A DNA stretch of 64,000 nucleotides. Origin: Mucilaginibacter psychrotolerans. Lineage in GTDB: Bacteria; Bacteroidota; Bacteroidia; Sphingobacteriales; Sphingobacteriaceae. Position 1 is the stretch's first letter. The number at the start of each line of letters is the position of its first letter. This document shows, piece after piece, positions 19,603 through 27,674 of this stretch. Position numbers and translations under genes: made by a program. Location of the stretch: the NCBI RefSeq assembly GCF_004519315.1, contig NZ_SOZE01000002.1, positions 248,001-312,000 of the forward strand. Reading direction: 5' to 3'. The notes under the pieces were generated by a model that saw only the letters and a list, made by a program, of their open reading frames with translations, did not search any database and was not told where the DNA came from.

Positions 19603-20301
19603 ATGCGGATATTGTTTGTGGCGGCAACAGGGATGGAAGTAGGTGGGTTTATCCTGGACTTTGGCTTCCGTATATCCGATTCGGAAAAGAAGAATATTTT
19701 CAAGACATCTAACGCTACCGAGGACACTACCAACTCGTTACTAATTACAGGTGTTGGTATGGTTGCTACTGCCTTTGCGCTTGGTAAAGAGCTGGCCACC
19801 AACCAGTACGACCTGGCCATCAACCTAGGCGTGGCCGGCAGTTTTGACCGCAGTATAGCATTAGGCGAAGTGGTGGAAGTGATAGATGATAGCCTGGCCG
19901 AACTGGGTGCCGAGGATGCCGATGCTTTTTTGCCCATCAGCCTGATGGGGTTAGGCGAAAGCAACTTTAAGGCATCGGAAACCATTGCCAATATCTTTAA
20001 AGGCACCAAAGCAGCCGGCAAGTACAAAAATCTTAAACAGGTACGCTCTATTACAGTGAACACCGTGCATGGTGAGGACGAATCGATAGCGAAAGTTGTG
20101 CAACGCCTGAACCCGCAATTGGAAAGTATGGAAGGCGCCGCCTTCTTTTATGCCTGCAGGCAGGCAGGGGTGCCCTGCTTACAAATCAGGGCTGTGTCAA
20201 ATTACGTGGAAAAACGTAACCGCGACAACTGGCGCATAGGTTTGGCTGTAAAAAATCTGGATACCTTTGCTATTGACTTATTGAAAACCTTTAGCCCCTA
20301 G
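19603..20301 (+). CDS. mqnB: Futalosine hydrolase
   Basis: A 232-residue nucleosidase of the PNP/MTAN fold that splits futalosine into hypoxanthine and dehypoxanthine futalosine in the alternative menaquinone pathway. Family features are the N-terminal ILFVAATGMEV, the INLGVAGSFD strand and the C-terminal PQLESMEGAAFFYACRQAGV (the Glu and Met of the ribose pocket), then LQIRAVSNYVEKRNRDNW. A short FGFRISDS insert near residue 20 is unusual. The last codons (Ser-Pro-stop) are part of the left arm of a palindromic element. The neighbour mqnD supports the pathway call. Confidence 0.92.
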   Translation: MRILFVAATGMEVGGFILDFGFRISDSEKKNIFKTSNATEDTTNSLLITGVGMVATAFALGKELATNQYDLAINLGVAGSFDRSIALGEVVEVIDDSLAELGAEDADAFLPISLMGLGESNFKASETIANIFKGTKAAGKYKNLKQVRSITVNTVHGEDESIAKVVQRLNPQLESMEGAAFFYACRQAGVPCLQIRAVSNYVEKRNRDNWRIGLAVKNLDTFAIDLLKTFSP

Positions 20302-20488
20302 CCCCCTGAAGGGGGAGCAAAAGACCGATTTAATGTCGAACACCGAATGCTGAATGTCGAATAATGAAGGTAAACCTTCGGCGTTCGATATTCAGCATTC
20401 TATATTATGACTGCTTTGAGGGCTAAGTGATAAAAAGATATAAAATGACTAATTTAAAAGATTCCCCCTTTAGGGGGCAAGGGGGCAA
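20293..20488. repeat. Composite inverted-repeat element spanning the mqnB end and mqnD start
   Basis: The outer arms are AGCCCCTAGCCCCCTGAAGG... (20293-20318) and ATTCCCCCTTTAGGGGGCAA... (20461-20488). Inside them is a second inverted repeat, GAATGCTGAATGTCGAA (20345-20361) against TTCGATATTCAGCATTC (20384-20400), with an AAGGT/ACCTT core. The left arm supplies the mqnB stop and the right arm encodes residues of the mqnD N-terminus. Confidence 0.85.
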
Positions 20489-21380
20489 ACTTACACTTGG
20501 CTTTTCGCCCTGCCCAAACGATACTTTTATTTTCGATGCGCTTATCCATCATAAGATAGATACCGAAGGACTGGAGTTTGAGGTGTTTTACGATGATGTG
20601 GAAACGCTTAACCAGAAAGCGTTCCGCGGCGAACTTGATGTTACCAAGCTTAGCTACCACGCCTTTGCCTACGCGGCCGATAAATATATTTTGCTGGATG
20701 CGGGAAGCGCCTTGGGCTTTGGCGTCGGTCCGATGCTGATTTTTAATCCCAAACTTCTGCAACACAAAGGGGTTAAAACTATTTTTGAAAGCGCCTTTGG
20801 CAGTAGTGAAAAGACGGATCTTACCGATTTTGTAAATTCCTCTAAAGTTGGTATCCCGGGTAAATTTACCACCGCAAATTTTTTGTTAAGTCTCGTATTT
20901 CCGAACATCAAAGACAAGCGGGAGATAGTCTTTTCTGAAATTGAGAACTCGGTATTGGATGGCTCGATTGATTTCGGTTTGATTATTCATGAAAACCGTT
21001 TCACTTATCAGAATAGAGGATTGGAAAAACTGATAGACCTGGGCGACTATTGGGAAAAACGCACCGGCTGCGCTATCCCCCTGGGCGGTATTGTGGCTAA
21101 CCGCAATTTGCCCGAAGATGTACAGCATAAGATAAACCGGGTACTGAAGCGCTCGGTAGAGTTTGCTTTTGCCAACCCAAAATCGGGGCTGGAGTACATC
21201 CGCTCGCATGCGCAGGAAATGAGCGAAGACGTGATGTATAAACATATCGACCTGTATGTCAATAAGTTCTCGGTTGATTTGGGTGTAGAGGGCAAAAAAG
21301 CAGTGAAGCTATTATTTGATACCGCGTTGGAGAAAGGTATTATCCCATCGATTAGTGCCGATTTGTTTTTGAACCCTTGA
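20445..21380 (+). CDS. mqnD: 1,4-dihydroxy-6-naphthoate synthase
   Basis: A ~311-residue enzyme that opens cyclic dehypoxanthine futalosine to give 1,4-dihydroxy-6-naphthoate for menaquinone. The periplasmic-binding-like fold begins with KLTLGFSPCPNDTFIFDAL, the usual family start; HAFAYAADKYILLDAGSALG and GCAIPLGGIVANRNLP are further hallmarks. The ATG at 20445 is preferred to a GTG at 20427. The first ~14 residues (MTNLKDSPFRGQGG) are extra: they are encoded by one arm of a palindromic element and are absent from the expected family start. MqnB lies upstream on the same strand. The enzyme core is intact. Confidence 0.92.
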   Translation: MTNLKDSPFRGQGGKLTLGFSPCPNDTFIFDALIHHKIDTEGLEFEVFYDDVETLNQKAFRGELDVTKLSYHAFAYAADKYILLDAGSALGFGVGPMLIFNPKLLQHKGVKTIFESAFGSSEKTDLTDFVNSSKVGIPGKFTTANFLLSLVFPNIKDKREIVFSEIENSVLDGSIDFGLIIHENRFTYQNRGLEKLIDLGDYWEKRTGCAIPLGGIVANRNLPEDVQHKINRVLKRSVEFAFANPKSGLEYIRSHAQEMSEDVMYKHIDLYVNKFSVDLGVEGKKAVKLLFDTALEKGIIPSISADLFLNP

Positions 21381-21469
21381 TACAAGCCCGGCGGAGCCGC
21401 TGAAATCTCTTTATAGTTAATTGATGCTATAATAAAAGGAGTTCCACGGGGAACACCAATACGGAAGGG

Positions 21470-23092
21470 TTATCCTTGGCCCGGCAGCAAGGCCCTTAAA
21501 CTATCAAGCGTATCTGCCTCTTCTTTAGGTTTATCATGTCGCCAGCGCAATATACGCGGGAAACGTAACGCAATGCCAGATTTGTGCCGGCTGGATTTAT
21601 TGATCCCCTCGAAACCAATTTCAAAAACCAGCTCGGGCTTCACCGTGCGCACCGGTCCGAATTTTTCGAGCGTGTTGCGTTTTACAAAATAATCTACCTT
21701 ATTTATTTCTGCATCGGTAAGGCCGCTATAGGCTTTGGCAAAGGGTACCAGCTTATCGCCATCCCATACGGCGAAGGTATAATCGGTGTATAGGTCGGCA
21801 CGGCGGCCATGGCCCTTCTGGGCGTATATCATTACTGCATCCACCGAGAGCGGGTCTATCTTCCATTTCCACCAATCGCCCCGCTTGCGGCCAACCTGGT
21901 ACGTGGCGTTTTTACGCTTGAGCATAACACCCTCGGCTATCATGGCGCGCGATTGCTCCCGGGTGGTTTCCAGTTCTTCCCAGCTGCCGAACTCAATCAA
22001 TGCGGACAAGCGGAAGATTTCGGGGTAAGTTGTCTTCGCTTGCAATTTCTCCAGTATCAGTCTGCGTTCTGCCTGCGTCATGGTGCGGATGTCCTTCCCT
22101 TCATGTTCCAGGCAATCGTAAGCAATAACCGCCACGGGACTATCAGCTAATATCTTCTTGCTCAGGGTTTTGCGGCCGATTCGCGTTTGCAAAATGCTAA
22201 ATGGCAGGGGCTGGCCATTTTGGAAACTGAGTATCTCGCCATCCAATACGGTGCCATCGGGCAAGGCGTTCAAAAACGGGTGCAGTTCGGGAAATTTTTC
22301 GGTGGCCAAATCTTCGCCGCGGCTCCAGATAAATATTTGCCCGTCGCGTTTGATCATTTGCGCGCGGATGCCGTCCCATTTCCACTCTGCTTGCCAGTCT
22401 GCCGCTTCACCTAAAGCTACACCAACCTCTTCGGCGGATTTTCGCTTTTCGGAGGTCTCCTGTATCGGGTACGCCAAAAAGAAAGGATAGGGGCGGGAAA
22501 TGTTATCGGCTGCGCTTTGTTCTTCTATCAACTGTGCGTAGGTATAATCCTCCGGCATCCAGCTGCCCATAATGCGGTGGGTGAGGGCTGGTGCCTCAAT
22601 ACCGGTGATATCTGCCAGGGCTTTTATCACCAAACTTTGTGATACCCCCACCCGGAAACTGCCTGTTAGGAGCTTGTTGAATACGAAACGCTCCTGGCTA
22701 TCCAGCATGGCCCAGGAATCCATCAGCCAGAGTTTCTTCTCCATTTCGGTTTTATCGGCGAGTGCGTTTATTTCGGCAATCCATTCGGTGAGCGTTTTGC
22801 TACTACTGTTTTGGCTTTCGGGCATCAGCAGGCTCATGGTTTCGGCCAAATCGCCCACCACCTGGTAGCTTTCTTCGAAAAGCCAAACCGGGATATTGGA
22901 TGCCTCCATGGCCCAGGTACGTACCAGGGTAGAATTAATTTGTCGTTTGGGCCGCCGACCCGTAAAAAGGGCCAGCATGTGCATCTTATCGGTATCGGGT
23001 ACATTGGCAAAATAGTCCTTCAAAACCTTAACCTTTTCGTTGGTTTTGTTGGTCTCGTCTAAAGAGAGAAAGAGTTGGGCGAACGCTTTCAT
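21470..23092 (-). CDS. ATP-dependent DNA ligase
   Basis: A ~540-residue ligase. The adenylated lysine is Lys238 in EWKWDGIRAQ (motif I, KxDG). Further motifs are GTVLDGEIL (motif III-like), GVMLKRKNATY (motif IV) and WWKWKIDP (motif V). An N-terminal ~200-residue helical domain precedes the catalytic core, and an OB-fold domain follows. The ATG at 23092 overlaps the exonuclease stop in the four bases ATGA; a longer frame to 23110 is unlikely. Translational coupling to the MBL exonuclease matches the known Exo-Lig repair pair. The two other members often found with them (Lhr-type helicase and MPE phosphoesterase) are not here, nor is Ku. Confidence 0.93.
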   Translation of the reverse strand: MKAFAQLFLSLDETNKTNEKVKVLKDYFANVPDTDKMHMLALFTGRRPKRQINSTLVRTWAMEASNIPVWLFEESYQVVGDLAETMSLLMPESQNSSSKTLTEWIAEINALADKTEMEKKLWLMDSWAMLDSQERFVFNKLLTGSFRVGVSQSLVIKALADITGIEAPALTHRIMGSWMPEDYTYAQLIEEQSAADNISRPYPFFLAYPIQETSEKRKSAEEVGVALGEAADWQAEWKWDGIRAQMIKRDGQIFIWSRGEDLATEKFPELHPFLNALPDGTVLDGEILSFQNGQPLPFSILQTRIGRKTLSKKILADSPVAVIAYDCLEHEGKDIRTMTQAERRLILEKLQAKTTYPEIFRLSALIEFGSWEELETTREQSRAMIAEGVMLKRKNATYQVGRKRGDWWKWKIDPLSVDAVMIYAQKGHGRRADLYTDYTFAVWDGDKLVPFAKAYSGLTDAEINKVDYFVKRNTLEKFGPVRTVKPELVFEIGFEGINKSSRHKSGIALRFPRILRWRHDKPKEEADTLDSLRALLPGQG

Positions 23093-24213
23093 ATACCAGC
23101 CCCCACCCAACCTCCCCCGGAAGGGGAGGCGTTTACTGACCGCGATACTAACGAAGTCTCCCCTTCCGGGGGAGATTTAGAGGGGGCATCCTCCCCTTCC
23201 GGGGGAGGCTGGGAGGGGGCATCTTCTTCGCCACCATATAAAGTATGTACTTCGTGTGCATCGAACCCAATCTCATTTAGATACCTGCTGAATGATGCAG
23301 TGTAACCGTGCGTAAGGTAAACGCTTTCGCAGCCGGTAGCATCAATGGCGCTGATGAGGCCGTTCCAGTCGGCATGGTCTGATAACACAATCCCCCTGTC
23401 GGCAGCGCGGCGGCGTTTGGCCCCCCTTATAGACATCCAGCCGCTGCAATAGCCAAAGCTGTAGGGCGCAAACTTGCGCATCCATGGCGTGCCTACCGAT
23501 GATGGCGGCGCCAGGATAATACCCTTGCGTACCTCTTCTTTCGAAGAATCGAAAGTTATCCGCTCGGTTGGGTTTAGCATGATGCCATTACGGCGGAGGG
23601 CTTCATTGGTGTTCTCGATAACCCCGTGCGTGTATACCTTGCCGATATTTAAATCGAGGTTTTGGAGTATTCGCTGGGCTTTGCCCAAAGAGTAGCCAAC
23701 AATTACTGTGGCAAAGCCGTTTTGCAGGTTGCTTTGCCACCAATTGTTTACATCAGCAAAGATTGTGCTTTGCGGTTTCCATGTATAAACCGGCATCCCA
23801 AAGGTACATTCCGAAATAAAGTGATGGCATTTAACAGGCTCAAAGGGCGTGGAGATGCCGTCGTCTTCCGTTTTGTAATCGCCGCTTACCACCCAAACTT
23901 CGCCTTTATATTCTACCCTGATTTGCGCCGAGCCAATCACATGCCCGGCAGGATGCAGCGATATCTGCACGCCATGCTTGTTTACTGTTTCGCCGTACTC
24001 AATGGTGCGGAGGTTGATATCGCCTAAGCGGTGCAACATTACCTCGCGCGATAGGTGATGTGCGAGATAATTTTTGTGACCGAAGTAAGCGTGGTCGGCA
24101 TGGGCATGGGTTATTACGGCATCGTCCACTGGTTTCCATGGGTCGATATAGAAATCGCCCCGGGCACAATAGATACCTTTATCCGTAAATTCGAGCAGTG
24201 GTTTACCTGGCAT
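23089..24213 (-). CDS. Ligase-associated MBL-fold DNA exonuclease
   Basis: A 374-residue metallo-beta-lactamase/beta-CASP-type nuclease that would trim DNA ends before the partner ligase seals them. Metal ligands are THAHADH (His36, His38, Asp40, His41), His91 in HPAGHVIGSAQ and Asp112 in VSGDYK. LSDHADWNGLI and VYLTHG complete the fold near residue ~300. The catalytic part ends near residue 330. The last ~43 residues are low-complexity (PPPEGEDAPSKSPPEGE) and are encoded by palindromic repeats, so the native C-terminus has been extended or replaced. The ATGA overlap with the ligase gene is preserved. Confidence 0.93.
   Translation of the reverse strand: MPGKPLLEFTDKGIYCARGDFYIDPWKPVDDAVITHAHADHAYFGHKNYLAHHLSREVMLHRLGDINLRTIEYGETVNKHGVQISLHPAGHVIGSAQIRVEYKGEVWVVSGDYKTEDDGISTPFEPVKCHHFISECTFGMPVYTWKPQSTIFADVNNWWQSNLQNGFATVIVGYSLGKAQRILQNLDLNIGKVYTHGVIENTNEALRRNGIMLNPTERITFDSSKEEVRKGIILAPPSSVGTPWMRKFAPYSFGYCSGWMSIRGAKRRRAADRGIVLSDHADWNGLISAIDATGCESVYLTHGYTASFSRYLNEIGFDAHEVHTLYGGEEDAPSQPPPEGEDAPSKSPPEGETSLVSRSVNASPSGGGWVGAGI
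23099..23220. repeat. Palindromic repeats inside the exonuclease 3' end
   Basis: Three palindromic units CTCCCC-CGGAAGGGGAG / CTCCCCTTCCGGGGGAG occur in ~120 bp. Two are tandem 33-bp copies (23159-23191 and 23192-23223 approximately), each ending in AGGGGGCATC; the third is in the opposite orientation at 23113-23129. They are translated in frame as an 11-residue repeat (EDAPSxxPPEG). Confidence 0.85.
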
Positions 24214-24477
24214 ATTATCAATAACCTGTACGCCACAAATTAGTTTTATTTGGGCATTATTCCAATAAAGTACAAATAGGGCTGGTTAGCCCGGCTGTTT
24301 TATTTTAAAATTATTGATAGTGAAATAAAGCCCAAACAGTTAATTAACGACTAATAATATCCATGTTTTGTGGGGAATGTTCTACAGTTAGTATGTTTTG
24401 GGCAGCAATATCGGGTCATTTTAAGGATGTATTAATAAACGGCATGGGCTTTGTATAACTAATTGAAATACATAGCC

Positions 24478-24843
24478 ATGAACAAGAAGATATTAATAGT
24501 TGACGACAATGTGCTGATTACCGAGGTAATGAGCTACATACTGACCAGCAATGGCTATGATGTAATTACCCTGAACCAAGGCGCTGCTGCGGTTATGAAA
24601 ATAAATGCCACTCACCCCGATTTGGTGATTATGGATATCAGCATGCCCGATGCCGACGGCCGCGAAATATGCCGCATTATTAAACGTAATAAAGCGACTG
24701 CGGATCTGCCGGTAATCATCTGTTCCAGCAACGATGATATAGCGCTAACCCTGCAGCAAGACGGCCCGCCAAACGATATATTGAGCAAGCCTTTTGATAT
24801 GGCTGTGTTGCTGGATAAGGTTGGGCATCAACTGGCTGCCTAA
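24478..24843 (+). CDS. Single-domain response regulator (receiver only)
   Basis: A ~121-residue receiver with no output domain. The acid pocket is Asp9-Asp10 (LIVDDN), the phosphoacceptor Asp53 (VIMDISMPD), the switch Ser in ICSSND and the conserved Lys in LSKPFD. The ATG at 24478 is chosen over a TTG at 24463. It probably acts as a phosphate shuttle or binds a partner. No kinase is adjacent. It is similar in plan to the receiver at 52427. Confidence 0.9.
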   Translation: MNKKILIVDDNVLITEVMSYILTSNGYDVITLNQGAAAVMKINATHPDLVIMDISMPDADGREICRIIKRNKATADLPVIICSSNDDIALTLQQDGPPNDILSKPFDMAVLLDKVGHQLAA

Positions 24844-24868
24844 AGCGATCTCGACCCCTATTATAAAG

Positions 24869-24905
24869 CGAAACGCCCCGAGGAATGATTCCCCGGGGCG
24901 TTTCG
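24869..24905. terminator. Bidirectional terminator between receiver and BlaR1 genes
   Basis: A 12-bp stem CGAAACGCCCCG / CGGGGCGTTTCG encloses a further GGAA/TTCC pairing. It lies between convergent genes ending at 24843 and 24922. The T-tracts are weak. Confidence 0.7.
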
Positions 24906-24921
24906 CGTGTTGGGCCTTTAC

Positions 24922-27117
24922 TTAAAATGCAGCCTTCAGCGAAATGTATTTGTTGATATCGTCGGATTTGAAGCCTTTCTCTTTCATTTGGGTAATGTAC
25001 TCCGGTGTAATGCCCATGGCCTTTAAGGCGGTGGCATCATCAAGCGATACTTTGAACCCGATAGCCTTGAAGCCTTTAAGATATTCAGGCGTAATGCCGA
25101 GGGCTTTTAAGCCGCTGGCGTTATCTACGCTGATGTTGCCATAGCCCGCATCTTTAAAACCGTTGAGATATTCGGGCGTAATACCCAATGCTTTCAAAGA
25201 AGAGGCTTGGTCTACTGAAAGTTGTTTATACCCCGCCGCTTTAAAGCTTGCCATAAATTCGGGAGTGATCCCTAATGATCTTAGCGAGATGAGATTGTCG
25301 GCAGAAATATTGTTATAACCAACAGCCTTAAAGCCGTGGATATAGGCCCCATCAACGCCAACTGCTTTCATGCTGGTAAGGGTGGCTGCCTGTAGGTTGG
25401 TATAGCCTTCTTTTTTTAACGCGTTGATATAGGCATCATCAACATTCAGTGCTTTAAAAGCAATCATATCATCAGATGATGCATCGGCCTTAACTACGCC
25501 CGGCTTTTTGTTGGCGGTTTTAAATTTGCTGATGTATTTACCATCTATACCCTGCGCTTTAAAGCTTACCAATTTATCCCAGTCTACTTTTGGGTAGCCG
25601 GCTTTGCGTATATCGGCAATAAAGGGGCCGGTGATACCCATTGCGCGGCCGGTTATCAGCTGTTGTAGGGTGATGTTGGGGTAGCCATTTTGTTTCATCG
25701 AGCGGATGTATGACTCATCAACGCCAAGTGCCGAACAGGCTATTACATCATCTTTTGAGGAGGTTTTATAGCCATTATTCTTTAACATGGTTACATAATT
25801 CTTCTTGATATTGAGGAAGAAGAACGCCATTTCATCATCCTGGTTCACGCCGGAGATACCTTCGCCCTTCAGGAACGTAAAGTATGCGGCATCGCGGGTA
25901 AACTTGTACTTGCCGGCACCTTTACCACCATCGAACCGACCTGTAAATTGCATTACGCCGGCTTCGCGTACCAATTTAAATGCACCCTCCTGGCCTATTG
26001 GCAATGCGGTAAATTCGCTCACCAGAAAGTTGGAGTTGCTCATATTGTTTTTGTCATCGACTTCGTAAAGTTTAAGCTCCAGCTTGTTCCCTACAATCGT
26101 TGCTTTCCAACTGCCTTCCTCACGGGTGACGGGCCTGGTATCCCTGGCAGCCATGGTGTTTACATCTAGTTTTATGCCCGATATGGCGGGCTCATTTAAT
26201 GCACATACCAAAAACGCCATCATGGGCAGCAGGAACAGGTATTTCCAGGCGGTATGTATGTTGGATTTTTTTGCGTTCATCATAACAATTCGTTTTTTTA
26301 AGAGTGATTGATTATAGTTGGTTGTAATTCTTAGGGATAAGTTGGGAACGGATACCTTCAGCAGGTTCATCTGGTAATCGCTGCGCTCTACGGTTGCATC
26401 GTGCAGCACTTCGTTATCGGCCAGGTACTCCAGGTTGCTTTCTACCTCTTTGCGATACAGCCAGGCAAAAGGGTTAAACCACTGGAAGGTCAGCATCAGT
26501 TCGGCCAGGAGCAGGTCTACGCTGTGACGTTGTTTAATGTGCACTTTCTCGTGCAGCAGTATCTGGTTGAAGGTTTCGGGCTCGTACTTAGCGGGGTTGA
26601 TGTAAATGCTGTTGCCAAAACTGCAAGGCGCTTTATCGTCATCCAGCTCCACGATGCGGAAAGCACCGTCCTGTATCACCGGTTTGCGATACGATTGATA
26701 AGCCAGCACGCACAATTGCAGCAACAAATTTGCGCCGAATGCTGCCACACCGAACCAATAAAGATAAACCGCCCATTTAGTAATGCGTTGCATTAACGGC
26801 ATCTGCGGCTCTGCAACCGGCTCAGTCTTTACCGCTGGTAAGTTTTGTGTCTGTGGCTTTTCGCTTGTGGTTGGCGCAAATTGAGGCAGTTGAACGGCTA
26901 CCACCGGTGTGCTGGGTTTGGCAGCAGGTAGTTGCGTGCTATCGCGTAAAGCCCATTGCTGCGGTACTTTTACCAGCGGTAACAGGAATGCCATGGCCAG
27001 GCAACCAATGAGTACTGCTCGGTTTAAGCTGTAATAAGTTTCTTTTTGCAGCAGCAGTTTGTAAAACAACAGGCAAACGGCCAGCAGCAGGGCCACGTGT
27101 AATACATAAGGTATCAT
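24922..27117 (-). CDS. BlaR1-type M56 peptidase/antirepressor with 29-residue repeat domain
   Basis: A 731-residue membrane protein. Helices at ~5-20, 33-48 and ~115-138 precede a cytoplasmic M56 zinc peptidase: LLHEKVHIKQRHS (His189, Glu190, His193) and NLEYLADNEVL. A fourth helix lies at ~293-308 (YLFLLPMMAFLVCAL). The periplasmic part first has a beta-rich region (~335-440). It then has nine repeats of ~29 residues (465-716) around the core G-I-T-P-E-Y-L-x-x-F-K-x-x-G-Y. In BlaR1 the outer domain binds beta-lactam; no penicillin-binding motif (SxxK, KTG) is seen here, so the sensed ligand must differ. The ATG overlaps the blaI-like stop in ATGA. Confidence 0.9.
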   Translation of the reverse strand: MIPYVLHVALLLAVCLLFYKLLLQKETYYSLNRAVLIGCLAMAFLLPLVKVPQQWALRDSTQLPAAKPSTPVVAVQLPQFAPTTSEKPQTQNLPAVKTEPVAEPQMPLMQRITKWAVYLYWFGVAAFGANLLLQLCVLAYQSYRKPVIQDGAFRIVELDDDKAPCSFGNSIYINPAKYEPETFNQILLHEKVHIKQRHSVDLLLAELMLTFQWFNPFAWLYRKEVESNLEYLADNEVLHDATVERSDYQMNLLKVSVPNLSLRITTNYNQSLLKKRIVMMNAKKSNIHTAWKYLFLLPMMAFLVCALNEPAISGIKLDVNTMAARDTRPVTREEGSWKATIVGNKLELKLYEVDDKNNMSNSNFLVSEFTALPIGQEGAFKLVREAGVMQFTGRFDGGKGAGKYKFTRDAAYFTFLKGEGISGVNQDDEMAFFFLNIKKNYVTMLKNNGYKTSSKDDVIACSALGVDESYIRSMKQNGYPNITLQQLITGRAMGITGPFIADIRKAGYPKVDWDKLVSFKAQGIDGKYISKFKTANKKPGVVKADASSDDMIAFKALNVDDAYINALKKEGYTNLQAATLTSMKAVGVDGAYIHGFKAVGYNNISADNLISLRSLGITPEFMASFKAAGYKQLSVDQASSLKALGITPEYLNGFKDAGYGNISVDNASGLKALGITPEYLKGFKAIGFKVSLDDATALKAMGITPEYITQMKEKGFKSDDINKYISLKAAF
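25040..25800 (-). repeat. 87-bp tandem repeats encoding the BlaR1 periplasmic domain
   Basis: Nine units spaced 28-30 codons apart lie in the 3' third of the BlaR1-like gene. The four copies nearest the gene end (cores LGITPEF, LGITPEYLNGF, LGITPEYLKGF, MGITPEYI) are the most alike, while those further upstream are divergent. This suggests recent duplication at one end. Confidence 0.85.
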
Positions 27118-27476
27118 TTCTTGTTGGATTTAATGAGGTTTACGAGTTCGTCCAGTTCCGTGTCAGATATCTTTTCTTCTTTGGCAAAAAAGGCCAGCAT
27201 GCTGGGGTACGAGTTGTTGAAGTACTGGCTCACGATATCTTTCATGGCGTGCTTCTGGTACTCCTCTCGCGATATTTTTGGGTAATAGTTGTAAATGTTG
27301 CCCACCGTTTCATGATCCAGAAAGCCTTTCTCTTCCAGTATCTTCACCATGGTAGCAACTGAGTTATAGTGGGGCTTCGGGTCGGGTAGTTCGGGAATGA
27401 TTTCTTTGATATAAGCTTTGCCCAGGCTCCAGAAAGCCTGCATAATTTGTTCTTCGCGTTTAGCCAGTTTTACCAT
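27114..27476 (-). CDS. BlaI/MecI-family transcriptional repressor
   Basis: A 120-residue winged-helix repressor. LAKREEQIMQAFWSLGKAYI and HYNSVATMVKILEEKGFLDH are the BlaI helix-turn-helix signature, and the C-terminal ~45 residues would make the dimer helices. It is the first gene of a two-gene operon with the BlaR1-like peptidase (ATGA overlap at 27114-27117). By analogy with BlaI/MecI, DNA binding is lost when the partner is activated and the repressor is cleaved. A tandem palindromic operator lies just upstream, suggesting autoregulation. Confidence 0.93.
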   Translation of the reverse strand: MVKLAKREEQIMQAFWSLGKAYIKEIIPELPDPKPHYNSVATMVKILEEKGFLDHETVGNIYNYYPKISREEYQKHAMKDIVSQYFNNSYPSMLAFFAKEEKISDTELDELVNLIKSNKK

Positions 27477-27501
27477 TATTCTAATAATTATAACGCAAGC
27501 T

Positions 27502-27543
27502 AATACTAATGAATTAGTATTACAACTAATGAATTAGGATTGT
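27502..27543. promoter_or_regulatory. Tandem BlaI-type operator
   Basis: Two imperfect palindromes share the 12-bp core CTAATGAATTAG (27506-27517 and 27526-27537), 20 bp apart, about two helical turns. The outer bases also pair (AATACTAAT/AATTAGTATT and ACAACTAAT/ATTAGGATTGT). The site lies 26-67 bp upstream of the repressor start, as expected for a self-regulated BlaI operon. Confidence 0.7.
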
Positions 27544-27621
27544 GTTGGAAATCTTATATAATGTGCTGGTAATTAGCCAAATAAAATTTATGGGTAATGC
27601 TTGTCGTAAAACACAAAGCAC

Positions 27622-27649
27622 AAAAAAAGCCGCAATCACTTGCGGCTTT
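27622..27649 (-). terminator. Terminator after the 126-residue membrane protein gene
   Basis: A 10-bp stem AAAGCCGCAA / TTGCGGCTTT with a 4-nt loop is followed on the - strand by a run of seven T. It lies 26 bp past the stop at 27675. Confidence 0.9.
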
Positions 27650-27674
27650 GTATATCTAAAAAATCAGGGGAGGC

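Noticed and set aside
20427..20447. GTG start for mqnD
   Set aside because: It adds six non-conserved residues, and the ATG at 20445 is a better start.
23075..23305. + strand 76-codon frame with SPSGG repeats
   Set aside because: Complement of the palindromic repeats inside the exonuclease gene; palindromes read similarly on both strands.
25040..25800. Periodic ~87-bp repeats that could suggest a satellite or CRISPR
   Set aside because: They are in frame, diverge as protein repeats, and lie within the BlaR1-like gene.
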